Positions 18,700 through 29,693 are shown, numbered from the stretch's first letter. The stretch is DNA of 64,000 bases from Arsenophonus sp052171895 (GCA_052171895.1 JBQMRN010000008.1:1-64000); one strand, 5' to 3'. Translations and numbers: made by a program. The notes: generated from the letters alone by a model not told the origin.

Positions 18700-20117
18700 A
18701 TAATTTTTTCTCACCAACAACATTACCTATTAAAAAAGTAAGAAAGCTTAATAATAAGGAGGGTGTATGATGGGATAAAAATTAAAAATTTCAACATCAA
18801 AGGTGGTGAATAATATGTAAGAGATGGCACTGAAGATCATTAAACTTAATGCACAAAAACTGGTTTGCTCTTTGCCAATAAAGTCCGAGTACTAATGAAC
18901 AAAGAAAAACAGCTTGTAATCCACCAAAAGCAAGTAAATTTAATCAAATAATCATTTGCTGTGGATGGACAAAGGCGACTAATAGGAATGAAATACTAAG
19001 AATGAGGGTAGAAGCACTTGAGATCCAGATTAATTTTTTAATCTCCTTTAGTGCTATATTTAAATATAGATCTTTTATAAGAATTGCTGAAGATTGGAGC
19101 AATTGTGAATTAATTGTTGACATAATGGCAGCTATTGAGTCGGCTAAGAAAATTCCTCCGGCGACGGAGGTAAAACCGTGATCATTAATGTTGGGATGAC
19201 CTGATCTGAAATCCTTAAATCCGATAAAATAGCTCGAGCTAATGCACCAACAAATGCATTACAAGCATTAAAATAACCATCACAATGCTGCCGATAATGA
19301 TCCCAAAGTGCATTGTTTGGCTATTTTATATGAAATGCAGCAGATAGCAGTATTTGGTAAGCCAATAACCCCAAAACAAACCAATACCAAGAAGAAAAAC
19401 ATAATGGCATGCTAAAGATATTATCGACGCCTTGTGGCGTAATCAATTTTAGATCAATTGCTTTTAATGTCTCAGTTGCTGCGGCTAGACACTTCCAGCC
19501 TTCTGAATAGTTGCAACCAGCAAAATAATGCTTCCTAATAACATAACAAAGCCTTATAGGTATCATTAAGAACACTGGCTCTAAAACCACCAGATATAGT
19601 GTAAAATGCATACTGATACCAAATATTAATAACCCTATTCATAGGGAATGTTTGCTGCAGTTTCTAGTAAACGATGTCCGCCGATAAATTGAATTCTCAT
19701 AGCAAAAAAGAAAGAGACAAGCAAACTAATATTAGCGATCCATACCAGTAAACGGCTTTGAAAACGAGCATATAGCATGTCATTAAGTGTCACCGCATTA
19801 TAGCAACTAGCCAGGATGGCGAATTTTTTACCTAATACGCCAAGGGATAGCCAAATAATCGGAACTGAATTAAGGCAAGTAGCACCCAAGCCAAGGCCAT
19901 ATATATAAGCGGCGCTAGTCCCACCTATGAAGGAACTAGCACTGATGTAGGTTGCAGTGATTGTTATTGCCAAAACAACCATACCACCTATAGACCGATT
20001 ACACCTAGAAAGTATTCATGCAAAAACTTGCCTTTTTGACGTTGATGATAAGCATAAATAGATAGTAAACAAACTAATAATAAATAAGTAATAAGTGGTA
20101 AGAGAATTTCAATTTGG
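18700..20117 (-). pseudogene. panF: Sodium/pantothenate symporter, degraded
   Basis: The functional protein imports pantothenate with sodium. Two long minus-strand frames retain PanF sequence: TATYISASSFIGG then GKKFAILASCYNAVTLNDMLYARFQSRLLVWIA (19635-19982), and LKAIDLKLITPQGVDNIFS (19321-19611). The N-terminal IQIEILLPLITYL overlaps the yhdT end but has ATC where an ATG should be. The 3' part down to about 18.7 kb is only recognisable in short pieces. The host cell would have lost this route for pantothenate uptake. Confidence 0.9.
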
Positions 20118-20349
20118 ATCTTTATCTTCCAATGACATTTGTTTAAAAAACAATTTAACCATTAAGATACAAAGTAAAATAAATTACAGGTAAATATAAA
20201 CATGAAAGTTCAAACCATAATGGCATACCTGTTATTCCCCCTTCCTTACTTGTAAGGTATGCAGTCATAATCCAACTACATAAATAAGCAAAGGGAAGAA
20301 AAACTGACCAACAAGCTTCTTTGTTGGATTGAAGAAAACGTTTCTCCAT
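20109..20349 (-). pseudogene. yhdT: YhdT membrane protein with a single frameshift
   Basis: YhdT is a small membrane protein of unknown function always placed before panF. The N-terminal 64 residues are open (MEKRFLQSNKEACWSVFLPF, then ITGMPLWFELSCLYLP). One extra A near 20.16 kb produces a stop after LYLNG. In the next frame the expected tail VKLFFKQMSLEDKDPN continues to a stop at 20109. This is a recent-looking lesion. A shortened product could still be made. The ATG lies about 130 bp downstream of accC. Confidence 0.8.
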
Positions 20350-20477
20350 TGGTTCTGCTGATAAAAAAACTTAATCTGATGGTTTATATGTTATTTAAAG
20401 ATCATCTTCAGATAAAAAGATCAAAAATAAGGGTACATACATATTACCCTATTGTAATTAAATATAAATAGAAAAGT

Positions 20478-21824
20478 TTATTCTTGTGTAGCGAGTTTTT
20501 TTTCCAAATAATGAATATTGGTAGCACCTTTGAAAAAATTACTGTCATCCATAATTTTTTGTTGTAATTCTATGTTAGTTTTAATCCCATCAATAATTAA
20601 TTCAGATAAGGCATTTTTCATCCGAAGGATAGCAATTTCGCGAGTTTCACCATAAGTAATCAGCTTACCAATCATAGAGTCATAGTAAGGTGGAACAGTG
20701 TAACCTGCATAAATATGTGATTCCCAACGTATACCAAAACCTCCAGGAATATGGAGGCGTGTAATTTTACCCGAACTTGGCAAGAAGGTATCAGAATCTT
20801 CCGCATTAATTCGACATTCTATTGCATGACCATGAATTTTAACATCTTTTTGTTTAATAGATAGGGATAAACCGGATGCAATCCTTAACTGTTCTTTAAT
20901 CAAATCAACCCCAGTGATCATTTCTGTTACAGGATGCTCAACTTGAATACGCGTATTCATTTCAATAAAGTAGAATTCACCTCTTTTATAAAGGAATTCA
21001 AAGGTACCGGCACCACGATAATCGATATCAAGACAAGCTTTTGCGCAGCGCTCGCCAATCCTTTTACGGATATCAACTTTTATACTTGGTCCAGGCGCTT
21101 CTTCAACTACTTTTTGATGACGACGTTGTATTGAGCAATCACGTTCGGCCAAATAAATTGCATTGCCTTGACCGTCAGCAAGTACTTGAATCTCAATATG
21201 TCGGGGATTCTCTAGAAACTTTTCCATATAAACCATACTATTATTAAAAGCAGCTTTTGCTTCGGCGCGAGTCAGGGTAATAGCTTGTTCTAGATCACTT
21301 TCATTATGAACAACACGCATACCGCGGCCACCACCACCACCAGATGCTTTAATAATAACCGGGTAGCTAATTCTATTAGCAATCGTTTTATTGGTTTTAA
21401 TGTCATTTCCTAAAGGCCCATCTGAGCCAGTAACACAAGGAACACAGGCTTTTTTCATAGCTTGAATCGCTGAAACTTTATCACCCATGAGTCGAATAGT
21501 TTCTGGTTTAGGGCCAATAAATATAAAACCAGAGCGCTCCACTTTTTCGGCAAAGTCGGCATTTTCAGAGAGAAAACCGTAACCAGGATGAACGGCTTCT
21601 GCAGCAGTAATTTCTGCTGCTGAGATGATTGCTGGAATATTAAGATAACTTTCAGCTGAAGCAGCAGACCCGATGCAGACAGTTTCATCAGCAAGTAATA
21701 CATGTTTTAAGTTACGATCAGCGATAGAATGCACGGCGACAGTTTTTATTTTTAGTTCTTTACAGGCACGTAAAATGCGTAAAGCAATTTCGCCACGGTT
21801 GGCGATAATAATTTTTTTAAGCAT
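20478..21824 (-). CDS. accC: Biotin carboxylase subunit of acetyl-CoA carboxylase
   Basis: The enzyme carboxylates the biotin on AccB with ATP and bicarbonate, the first step of fatty acid synthesis. The 448 residues compare with 449 in Escherichia. The N-terminus MLKKIIIANRGEIALRILRACKE, the ATP-grasp glycine loop KASGGGGGRGMRVV (about residues 159-172) and EMNTRIQVEHPVTEMITGVDL (about 287-307) are all present. The start follows GAGGCATC. It lies 11 bp after accB, so the two are cotranscribed. All catalytic motifs are intact, in contrast to the ruined genes downstream. Confidence 0.98.
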   Translation of the reverse strand: MLKKIIIANRGEIALRILRACKELKIKTVAVHSIADRNLKHVLLADETVCIGSAASAESYLNIPAIISAAEITAAEAVHPGYGFLSENADFAEKVERSGFIFIGPKPETIRLMGDKVSAIQAMKKACVPCVTGSDGPLGNDIKTNKTIANRISYPVIIKASGGGGGRGMRVVHNESDLEQAITLTRAEAKAAFNNSMVYMEKFLENPRHIEIQVLADGQGNAIYLAERDCSIQRRHQKVVEEAPGPSIKVDIRKRIGERCAKACLDIDYRGAGTFEFLYKRGEFYFIEMNTRIQVEHPVTEMITGVDLIKEQLRIASGLSLSIKQKDVKIHGHAIECRINAEDSDTFLPSSGKITRLHIPGGFGIRWESHIYAGYTVPPYYDSMIGKLITYGETREIAILRMKNALSELIIDGIKTNIELQQKIMDDSNFFKGATNIHYLEKKLATQE

Positions 21825-21835
21825 AGGATGCCTCG

Positions 21836-22306
21836 TTATTCGATGATAACCAATGGCTCGTCAAATTCAACTGCTTCTCCATTTTCTAGCAGAATTGCTT
21901 TAACTACACCTGCTTTGTCTGCTTCGATCTGATTCATCATTTTCATCGCTTCAACAATACATAGAGGATCTCCTAGCTTAACCGTTTGGCCAACTTCAAC
22001 AAATGGTTTTGCTTCTAGACTTGGCGCTCGGTAAAAGGTACCTACCATTGACGAGCGAACAGTATAACCACTGATTTCTGCTTTTTTCTCATTTACTGTT
22101 TCAGGTAAAATTTGAGAAGGTGCTATAGCGTTTGCTAAAGCCGGTTGATGCGAAGTTGGTGTTGCCATATACTGTTGTATAGTTGGTAAATTTTTTACGA
22201 TTGTACGGCTAATACGTACCGATTCTTCACCTTCCGAAATTTCTAGTTCAGAAATGCTAGATTCTTCAACAAGCTCAATTAATTTTTTTATTTTACGAAT
22301 GTCCAT
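21836..22306 (-). CDS. accB: Biotin carboxyl carrier protein
   Basis: AccB carries biotin between the carboxylase and the carboxyltransferase of acetyl-CoA carboxylase. The 156 residues match Escherichia in length. The N-terminal MDIRKIKKLIELVEESSISELEISEGEE is followed by an Ala/Pro-rich linker (about 45-75) and the biotinyl domain. The biotin lysine is in VEAMKMMNQIEADKAG near residue 122. It is 17 bp after aroQ and 11 bp before accC in one transcriptional unit. The accA and accD subunits are outside the window. Confidence 0.98.
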   Translation of the reverse strand: MDIRKIKKLIELVEESSISELEISEGEESVRISRTIVKNLPTIQQYMATPTSHQPALANAIAPSQILPETVNEKKAEISGYTVRSSMVGTFYRAPSLEAKPFVEVGQTVKLGDPLCIVEAMKMMNQIEADKAGVVKAILLENGEAVEFDEPLVIIE

Positions 22307-22323
22307 AAGTTAATTCCGTACTT

Positions 22324-22821
22324 TTATTCTTTATATTTATTAGGTTGGGATTCATCAATGGTTGCTAATTTTTCAATACTTAATAAGAATTTAACCGCAG
22401 CCTCTAATGCAAAAATATAACCATCAGCACGGAAACCACAGATGACACCGTTTGCTATCTCGGAGAGATAGGAGTGATGTCTGAATGGTTCACGTGCATG
22501 AATATTAGTAATATGGATTTCATAAAAAGGAATAGCAACGCTTAATATTGCATCTCGTAATGCCACACTAGTATGCGTTAATGCTGCTGGATTAATCAAT
22601 ATAAAGTCAACTTTCCTTTGAGCTCGATGGATTTCATTAATCAGCTCATGTTCTGCATTAGATTGAAAATGACTTAATGTAACTCCTAATTGTTTTGCTT
22701 TTTGGCTCGTTTTGTTAACAATATCCTGAAGTGTAAGAGCGCCATAGAATAGTGCTTCTCTCGTCCCAAGCATATTTAAATTTGGACCATTTAGCAGCAA
22801 AATTTGGAAATCTTTAGCCAT
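22324..22821 (-). CDS. aroQ: 3-dehydroquinate dehydratase, type II
   Basis: The enzyme converts 3-dehydroquinate to 3-dehydroshikimate in the shikimate pathway. The 165 residues are about 15 longer than the usual 150 because of a C-terminal tail (SIEKLATIDESQPNKYKE). The signature ILLLNGPNLNMLGTREALFYG includes the catalytic tyrosine. LINPAALTHTSVALRDA and the catalytic histidine segment IHAREPFRHHSYLS are present. The start follows a GGGGAGAG ribosome binding site. It leads the aroQ-accB-accC unit, as in many gammaproteobacteria. Confidence 0.96.
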   Translation of the reverse strand: MAKDFQILLLNGPNLNMLGTREALFYGALTLQDIVNKTSQKAKQLGVTLSHFQSNAEHELINEIHRAQRKVDFILINPAALTHTSVALRDAILSVAIPFYEIHITNIHAREPFRHHSYLSEIANGVICGFRADGYIFALEAAVKFLLSIEKLATIDESQPNKYKE

Positions 22822-23469
22822 TTTCGGGTATCTCTCCCCGATTAATTATATATCTAACTTGATGCTAATAGTTTGTCATCTTTTTCTCATAATGAAAACG
22901 TTTATTTTTACGACAAATAGCATTTTTATGAAAATTTCATCGCAATTAGCAGCAAAATTCTCTTAAATATTAAAAATTTAATGTATTTTTAGTAGTTCCG
23001 GAAAGTAATTTACTTATTGATTACTTTATTGGCATAATCAATTACTTTTTTCTAAAAGAATCTCTCTTGTGGTTAATTGATAAAAACTATCTGGTAATAA
23101 ATTGGCTAATCGTTGTTATTTTTATGGGCGCTTTTATTGTTGAAACCATCACAGAGTCCTATCCCTTGTAGTCGTACATTACGCAGAATATAAGGTATCA
23201 CTGTTGTTGATAATATAAGAGACAGGACCACATGCGGCTACTCCTTAATAATAGCACATTTGTAAAATAACAGTTCCTAATGTACTGACCTCAACAGTAT
23301 TTATAGCTCCTGCTCAAGGTTGCTTTTTCTAAAGGGTGAGGTATTTAGTCAATTCTTTATGTAGCAGTAGCATTTTTTAGCGCAAACCTAACCATATTAT
23401 AGTGTGAGAGCAACGCAGCTAATGTGCTTTTATGGATGTTCATGATCTGAATACTTTTTTATACTCTGA

Positions 23470-25295
23470 GATATATTAATATATTCAGGATTTTATCCAG
23501 ATGGCTAGGAATAAATTTCCTAGAAAGCCTAAACCGGATAAAATCAAGAAGACAACACGAGACTTCAAGCGTTACTGCGCGTCTTTATTCGAAGCGCTTT
23601 ATGATCTCTCTCTCGAAATAAATGATGACAGACACATTGAATTTTTTATCACTCTCCAAAAGAGCCCATACAGCAATGCGTCCGACTTGTAGTCCCCAAT
23701 TTTTCTTGACACGCAAGTATTAATTCGGTTCTCCTCTAATCAGAATTATCCAGAGTTTTGATCAACCCCAAGGTGCCAAGCCGGATAACGCTAGATACGA
23801 CCGCATTGAGGAGGCAATGATTGAAAGTATACTTGCCTATGAATTCATCACCTATAGAGAGCTAGCGATAATTCCTGTTTCCTTCGCTTCCTGGAACAAA
23901 TACAAAGATAACTGTCCCGATCGATAGACCTAACGCGAATACGGACAGCATGACGATTTCTATTTCTCTAGAAAGATACCCAGAGGGTAATTTACCTAAA
24001 TGTATCTATAAACCCCCCACTCAACTGAACTACTTTTCAGTATTAATGATGGCTGGAATAACTTTCTTAAAAAATAAGATGAAAATGTTAATTCGTATAG
24101 AGCCCTTTATCTATCGAGAGAATGCTTGCCGGCGGCATATATGCCGCCATGGGTATTATCCGATGCTAACTGCTGTTGTATCCCTCCTGAGAATGCTGTT
24201 CCCACATCTGTTTTTTAGCAAGGCTGTAAATCAAAAGCCTGCAGTTCATGCGCCTTCAAAGGCAAAGAGGAGTGGTTAGGACAGCAGATTCATATCTTGC
24301 CAAATTGCGACTGGCAACAGATTACTTTCACTATGCTCCCATCCTCTTTGGATTTTCAACAATAACTTCGCACGACTTAACGCTGTGTTTCGCGACGCGC
24401 CAACCTGCGCTACGCTATAGTTGGCAGGAAAACAGAGTATCGAAATTTGTATCTTCTGTGCCTTGAATACCTATGATCAACAACTCAATCAACATCCCCA
24501 TGTTCATATCTCTCTCACCCTCCTGTGGGGCTAGATATTAAACATACTGTATGGTGTGAACTATTCTTCAAAAAAAGAACGGTTGAAGAAATCTATTGAA
24601 AGACGCTGTCATCCGGCTGCTGCATTACAGCTATAACCTAATAAATTTCAGTAGTTTTCCTAATCTTGGATATATATCCGCGACAGGAAGCACTAACAGT
24701 GTTACCTAAAGGGACAGTATAGACGTTACTACAAAGTGCACTTCGGTAAAAAGATGAAAGCAGCGTTACATAGCGTGAAATACATCTTGGGTTTATATTA
24801 GCTATATTTTAGCGAGGCATTTTAAGATGGTACGTTACTATATTTTTTCTCAGATTGTAAATAATGCACGCTATTAGCGAAGGTGTGTATAAAGCACTGT
24901 TGTGGAGATAAGAGCTCACAAAAAACCAGAAAAACCAGAAAACTAGAAAAACCAAAAAACTAGAAAAACAAGAGCGGAGTTTGTCATTCTGATAAAAGGA
25001 TTTCTACGCACAGATCCGTACAAATGCATTCTGTGTAACAACAGTCTACTTTTTATCGATGATCAGAGGTTGGAGAAAACAGGCAACGGAATTGTTGTCA
25101 AAAAAAATACATAAAATGAAAAACGATGCTTATTAAGCATACTAATAGGATTTAATATTTCTAATATTAGTGCATTAGATCAAAAAAATATACTCTTTGA
25201 TGAAACTTTAACTTACAATAGATCCAGTAAACTAAATTCTATCTCCTTTTAGCAAAGGGAGATACCTATTGCGCTTCACTTAAATAGCAATTCAA
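23470..25295 (+). mobile_element. IS91-family element (Y2 transposase), dead
   Basis: Plus-strand broken frames follow the IS91-type rolling-circle transposase. A Cys-rich N-terminal part is at about 24.1-24.3 kb, then HILPNCDWQQITFTM, LNTYDQQLNQHPHVH and LDIKHTVWCELFFKK near 24.55 kb. Next come YYKVHFGKKMKAALHSVKYILG near 24.75 kb and TDPYKCILC-like sequence near 25.02 kb. Ends are judged from the two other copies (right end 'aattgaat' motif). It interrupts acuI. No open frame longer than about 110 codons remains. Confidence 0.8.
23480..24060 (+). other. Unidentified, relatively GC-rich segment in the acuI interruption
   Basis: This stretch, at the left part of the IS91-type insertion, is visibly less AT-rich than its surroundings. 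It holds a 63-codon plus-strand frame (23501-23692) starting MARNKFPRKPKPDKIKKTTR. A further readable piece, ARYDRIEEAMIESILAYEFITYRELA, is near 23.8 kb. I recognise no family. It has no counterpart next to the other two IS91 remnants, which are truncated on this side. It may be an accessory part of the element or a separate insertion. Confidence 0.35.
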
Positions 25296-26104
25296 TTTTT
25301 AACTATCAAATATCTTTAAATAATCCATCTTACTATCTTGGTCAATTACTGCTGTGATAGAATAAGCCAGTTTATCGAAAAATTGTATTTTAATACTAGC
25401 TACACAACCACTGGCCCTACCTATCACAAAAATGTTGCCTTTATCAATAGTTACTCCATTTTCTTCTAAAGCCATTATACAGCCCATAGCGTTAAAACTA
25501 GTGGTATCGATTATCCTCGCTTGAGGCATCATTATTTTATCAGAAATAACTGTTAAGCATTTAGCTAGCACTCGCGCTTGTTTTGCTAATCCTTCCCCAC
25601 AATGGGTTTTACTAACACCACTGGCCACTCGCTAAAACTGGTTGGGCGATTTAAAATTTTGTATCTGTTTAAAACTTAATGATAACTGTAAAATCAATAC
25701 CTATGTACCCATCATCGAAAACTTACGGATAATTTTTCTTTAGAGGTTAATAGCTAAAGCATACTTGTAGTTTAGTGTAGACAAATAAATATCTACGATA
25801 AGGTCTTAAAATGGTAAAAATATATCGTTGATTGATTTTATACTAGTTTTTAATACTAGATTTTCTTGTTCTAATAGCAAGGCATTCATAATTTGTAGCC
25901 TTTAAATTTGCATAAGGATGCTTCAATAAAATTATTTTGTTATTTATGATAGCATAAAATTTCAAAAATGAATATATTGTAAATATATTTATTTACTAGC
26001 CTAAATAATGGGTTATCAGAAAGGATATCTATTTATTTTAGTAAAAATTATAATAAATAAAAACGCCTAGAATTAATACTTACATCTAAATTATTTTATT
26101 GCTA

Positions 26105-27205
26105 CTTGTTTTGTCCCAGATCATTATATAGACTATCTCGTTATCAAGCAGCCAACCACTATTCATGATAAGATGGCTACTGAAAGATATAGTTGAGAGC
26201 AAATTATCATTATAATGAGGCTTTATCGTCAAGCAAGTATAACACCTAAAATCACTGCTGGTCTTCAAACCAGAAAGAAGCCTGTATCTACTTTAGCTAA
26301 GCGTTATGGTATATCTGAACTTACCACGTTGCTAAAAGGCAAAAACGAGATAATGTTGATGATTACAGACATATTCTTCATCGTTTACCGACAACGCTGT
26401 CAGCAACTGAGGAAGTCGTAGTCGTGTTATCCTGTGAAAAATGTTTTTTCTTCTTATCGACGATCTGCTGGCAAGTTGTAGGCAAATTCTTGAGAACCCC
26501 GTTGTATCTCAATCTAACCTTAATCGCTCTTTGCGCAGACCAACAGTGAGAAATTTGCATAAAATGAGGAAGAAACCTAAGAAGCTGAAGCATAAAGCCT
26601 TTAAAAGCTATGACCATGATTATCTTCACCTTCATATAGATATGAAAATATCTTTCGAAAATGCTAAACGAAACTTCACGATATTATTTTTCCTAGGTAT
26701 AGATCATGGGAGTCGCGATTGGTTTTATCTGTCTTTAGAAGACTAAAAGCACAGCCAATGCTCAACACTTCTTACTTGATCTTAACCGAGCATCTTCCCA
26801 TCGGTATTCATCAAATACTTACAGAGAATGGGAAAGAATTTACAGACCACATTTTTACTCTGCAAAAACGTTTCACCTACATGAGAATATGAATTCTCCC
26901 GTTTTTGTGTACAGAGCTTGGTATATGAGATCAACTTACTACCGCCAAGAAGCCATCCTCAAACAAATGGTATGGTCGAGTAATTTAATGGGTGAATAGA
27001 AGATGGCTGCAAAAAGCCACCATTTCAATTCTACTCAAGAGCTTGAGAGATCACTCTGCATAAATCGATATGTCTGGCTGTATAATCATGAATTACCACC
27101 AATCAGTATTGGCTAGTAAAACTGCTTTACAGTCTATGAAAGATTGGTTCAAAGTTAACCATGAATTGTTCAAAAAACCATACTATCTTCGCGGGATGTG
27201 ATATG
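26105..27205 (+). mobile_element. IS481-family element, near full length, dead
   Basis: It starts at the 'gatcattatatagac' left end and is the only uninterrupted full-span copy of its family here. The N-terminus MRLYRQASITPKITAGLQTRKKPVSTLAKRYGISELT is readable. Later pieces include KAFKSYDHDYLHLHIDMKISFENAK (26.6 kb), HQILTENGKEFTDHIFT (26.82 kb) and QTNGMVE-like sequence near 26.97 kb. Frameshifts and stops divide them. It occupies the place where csrD would be expected. Confidence 0.85.
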
Positions 27206-27513
27206 AAGCCGTATATCAACTAATAATTATGTAGCGTTACATAAACTTAATATAGTTGTATATTTTAATATAAAATAATTAATTTTCTTATTAGAAAATT
27301 TTTATTTAATGCATTAACTACTTTTTATAAGGTTATTTTACTTTAAAGTGTAATTAATTATAGAGAATAAACACTAAAAATGGTTTTTTGTATTGTAAAA
27401 AATTAAACACTTTTTATTGAAGCGATTTAATTAACTCCTTGTTGTTACTTGATGTGGTTGGTAAAGTAGATCGGTTTTCATTCGTTCTCAGCTTGCAGGA
27501 TTATCCTTTCATT
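27206..27513. other. Upstream region of mreB
   Basis: This 308-base AT-rich stretch presumably holds the mreB promoter. A TTG at 27439 could extend the mreB frame by 25 codons, but those codons encode sequence unlike any MreB N-terminus. No other gene was seen. Several TATAAT-like hexamers exist, and none has a convincing partner. Confidence 0.4.
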
Positions 27514-28557
27514 ATGTTTAAAAAAATTCGTGGCATGTTTTCTAACGACTTGTCTATTGATTTGGGTACCGCCAATACTCTCATCTATGTCAAAGGACAA
27601 GGTATTGTGTTAGACGAACCTTCAGTTGTTGCTATTCGTCAAGATCGCGCAGGCTCACCTAAAAGCGTTGCTGCAGTAGGTCATGAAGCAAAACAAATGC
27701 TAGGGCGGACGCCGGGTAATATTGCAGCTATTCGTCCAATGAAAGATGGTGTGATTGCTGATTTTTATGTTACTGAAAAAATGTTACAGTATTTTATCAA
27801 ACAAGTTCATAGCAATAGCTTTATGCGCCCAAGTCCACGCGTCTTAGTTTGTGTGCCTGTTGGCGCGACCCAGGTAGAACGTCGAGCAATCCGAGAGTCA
27901 GCACTTAGTGCTGGAGCTCGCGAGGTTTTTTTAATTGAAGAGCCTATGTCGGCAGCAATTGGTGCTGGTTTGCCTGTTTCAGAAGCAACGGGTTCAATGG
28001 TGGTTGATATTGGTGGTGGAACGACAGAAGTTGCTGTTATTTCATTGAATGGTGTTGTTTATTCATCATCGGTACGTATCGGTGGTGACCGGTTTGATGA
28101 AGCGATCATTAATTATGTTCGTCGTAATTATGGTTCATTAATTGGTGAAGCAACTGCTGAGCGAATTAAACAGGAAATTGGTTCGGCCTATCCTACAGAT
28201 CAAGTGTACGAAATTGAAGTGCGCGGCCGTAATTTAGCTGAAGGTGTACCTCGTGGTTTTACCCTTAATTCAAATGAGATACTTGAGGCGTTGCAGGAAC
28301 CTTTAACCGGTATTGTTAGTGCCATTATGTTAGCATTGGAACAATGTCCACCAGAATTAGCTTCTGATATCTCTGAACGAGGTATGGTGTTAACAGGTGG
28401 TGGTGCGTTATTGCGTAATTTGGATCGTCTATTAATGGGAGAAACAGGGATTCCAGTTATTATTGCTGAAGATCCGCTAACTTGTGTTGCACGTGGTGGT
28501 GGTAAGGCATTGGAAATGATCGACATGCATGGTGGTGATCTGTTTAGTGATGACTAG
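27514..28557 (+). CDS. mreB: Rod-shape actin homologue MreB
   Basis: MreB forms membrane-bound filaments that direct lateral wall synthesis. The 347 residues equal Escherichia when the ATG at 27514 (MFKKIRGMFSNDLSIDLGTANTLIYVKG) is used. Nucleotide-binding motifs are GTANTLIYVKG (about residues 17-27), DIGGGTTEVAVISL (about 165-178) and GGGALLRNLDRL (about 290-301). It is followed by mreC (104 bp gap) and mreD. Retention of the full mreBCD set suggests the cell keeps active side-wall synthesis, unlike many extremely reduced symbionts. Confidence 0.97.
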   Translation: MFKKIRGMFSNDLSIDLGTANTLIYVKGQGIVLDEPSVVAIRQDRAGSPKSVAAVGHEAKQMLGRTPGNIAAIRPMKDGVIADFYVTEKMLQYFIKQVHSNSFMRPSPRVLVCVPVGATQVERRAIRESALSAGAREVFLIEEPMSAAIGAGLPVSEATGSMVVDIGGGTTEVAVISLNGVVYSSSVRIGGDRFDEAIINYVRRNYGSLIGEATAERIKQEIGSAYPTDQVYEIEVRGRNLAEGVPRGFTLNSNEILEALQEPLTGIVSAIMLALEQCPPELASDISERGMVLTGGGALLRNLDRLLMGETGIPVIIAEDPLTCVARGGGKALEMIDMHGGDLFSDD

Positions 28558-28661
28558 ACCTTAACCAATAGAGGGAGGAATTTAAGGATGTCGCTCATGC
28601 TTATTTTATGTATAGTAATGTTAATATTTAACGTTTATTTATTTTTATCAAAAATAAACTC

Positions 28662-29615
28662 ATGAAACCGATCTTTAGTCGAGGGCCATCGCTACAATCA
28701 CGTATTATTATTGCGATCGTTATTGCAATCGTATTGGTTGCTTTTGATCGTCAATTAGATACCTTTAATAAAATACGTAGTTATTTAGATACGGCCGTTA
28801 GTCCTTTTTATTTTTTGGCAAATGCTCCGCGAGAACTTCTTGATAAGATTTCAGATGTATTGGCAAGGAGAGAGCAACTTCTTTTTGAAAATAAAGCATT
28901 GAAGAAAGAGATCTTACTAAAAAAAGCAGATAATTTATTGCTTGGACAACTTAAACAGGAAAACAGTAGATTACGTGAACTGTTGGGTTCACCTCTACGT
29001 CAGGATGAACACATGATGGTTACTCAAGTACTTTCAGGTGCAAATACACCTTATCGTGATCAAATTGTGATTGATAAAGGTTTACATGATGGTGTTTATG
29101 AAGGCCAGCCTGTTATTAGTGATAAAGGTGTTGTTGGGCAGGTTATCGCAGTGAGCCAGTTTAATAGCCGTATTTTATTAATTTGTGATACAACGCATGC
29201 ATTACCTATACAAGTATTACGTAATGATATTCGGGTTATTGCAGTCGGTACAGGATGTAGTGATGATCTTCAACTTGAACCTTTACAAGATAATATTGAT
29301 ATACGTATTGGTGATGTGATAGTTACTTCTGGTTTAGGCAGACGTTTTCCTGAAGGTTACCCAGTTGCGATTGTTTCTTCCATAAAACATAATATTCAAG
29401 GTGCTTATACGATTATTCATGCACGCCCTAGCGCAGATTTACAAAGACTACGTTATCTCTTATTGTTATGGGAAAACTCTAGCAATCCTTCTCATCCTTT
29501 ACCTCCATCAAAAGTATATCACGTAGCAAATGAGCGTTTAATGAAGATTCTACCTCAGGTGTTTCCTAGCCAAAATGGGCTTCAATGGCCGCACAATTAC
29601 CCTCAACCGAAATGA
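28662..29615 (+). CDS. mreC: Rod-shape determining protein MreC
   Basis: MreC is a bitopic periplasmic protein that links MreB to the cell-wall synthases. The 317 residues are shorter than Escherichia (367), with loss at the C-terminal tail. A membrane segment at residues 15-30 (IIIAIVIAIVLVAFD) is followed by a coiled coil (about 60-105) and the beta domain (GVYEGQPVISDKGVVGQVI, IRIGDVIVTSGLGRRFPEGYPV). It lies between mreB and mreD. The frame is open. Confidence 0.95.
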   Translation: MKPIFSRGPSLQSRIIIAIVIAIVLVAFDRQLDTFNKIRSYLDTAVSPFYFLANAPRELLDKISDVLARREQLLFENKALKKEILLKKADNLLLGQLKQENSRLRELLGSPLRQDEHMMVTQVLSGANTPYRDQIVIDKGLHDGVYEGQPVISDKGVVGQVIAVSQFNSRILLICDTTHALPIQVLRNDIRVIAVGTGCSDDLQLEPLQDNIDIRIGDVIVTSGLGRRFPEGYPVAIVSSIKHNIQGAYTIIHARPSADLQRLRYLLLLWENSSNPSHPLPPSKVYHVANERLMKILPQVFPSQNGLQWPHNYPQPK

Positions 29616-29693
29616 AAAATGTTAAACAACCTTACTTTTGTCGTTCAGTAGAGATTTCTACCGTGAAATAAAGGCCACTAAAGGAAACATAGA

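Larger units (their letters stand above)
22970..25889 (-). pseudogene. acuI: Acrylyl-CoA reductase (YhdH), split by IS91
   Basis: The active protein is an NADPH-dependent acrylyl-CoA reductase of the zinc-free MDR family. The 5' half is at 25296-25889, starting MNALLLEQE at 25889. It continues through LNYKYALAI and the open piece THCGEGLAKQARVL to KMDYLKIFDS. The 3' half is at about 22970-23465, with PLEKATL, a GVAACG-like piece, SDTLY and LLPDSFYQLTTREILLEKVIDYANKVINK. An IS91-type element separates the halves, and there are further stops and frameshifts. The usual neighbour csrD, expected between acuI and mreB, is gone. Confidence 0.88.

Noticed and set aside
24920..24980. CRISPR-like short repeats ('aaaaaccag', 'aaaactag')
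   Set aside because: The units are 8-10 bases, directly adjacent and without spacers, inside a decayed IS91. No cas genes are in the window.
27439..27513. N-terminal extension of mreB from a TTG start
   Set aside because: The 25 extra codons do not resemble any MreB. The ATG at 27514 gives the exact family length and the expected MFKKIRG start.
28200..28526. 108-codon minus-strand frame within mreB
   Set aside because: Antisense shadow of the strongly conserved MreB C-terminal half.
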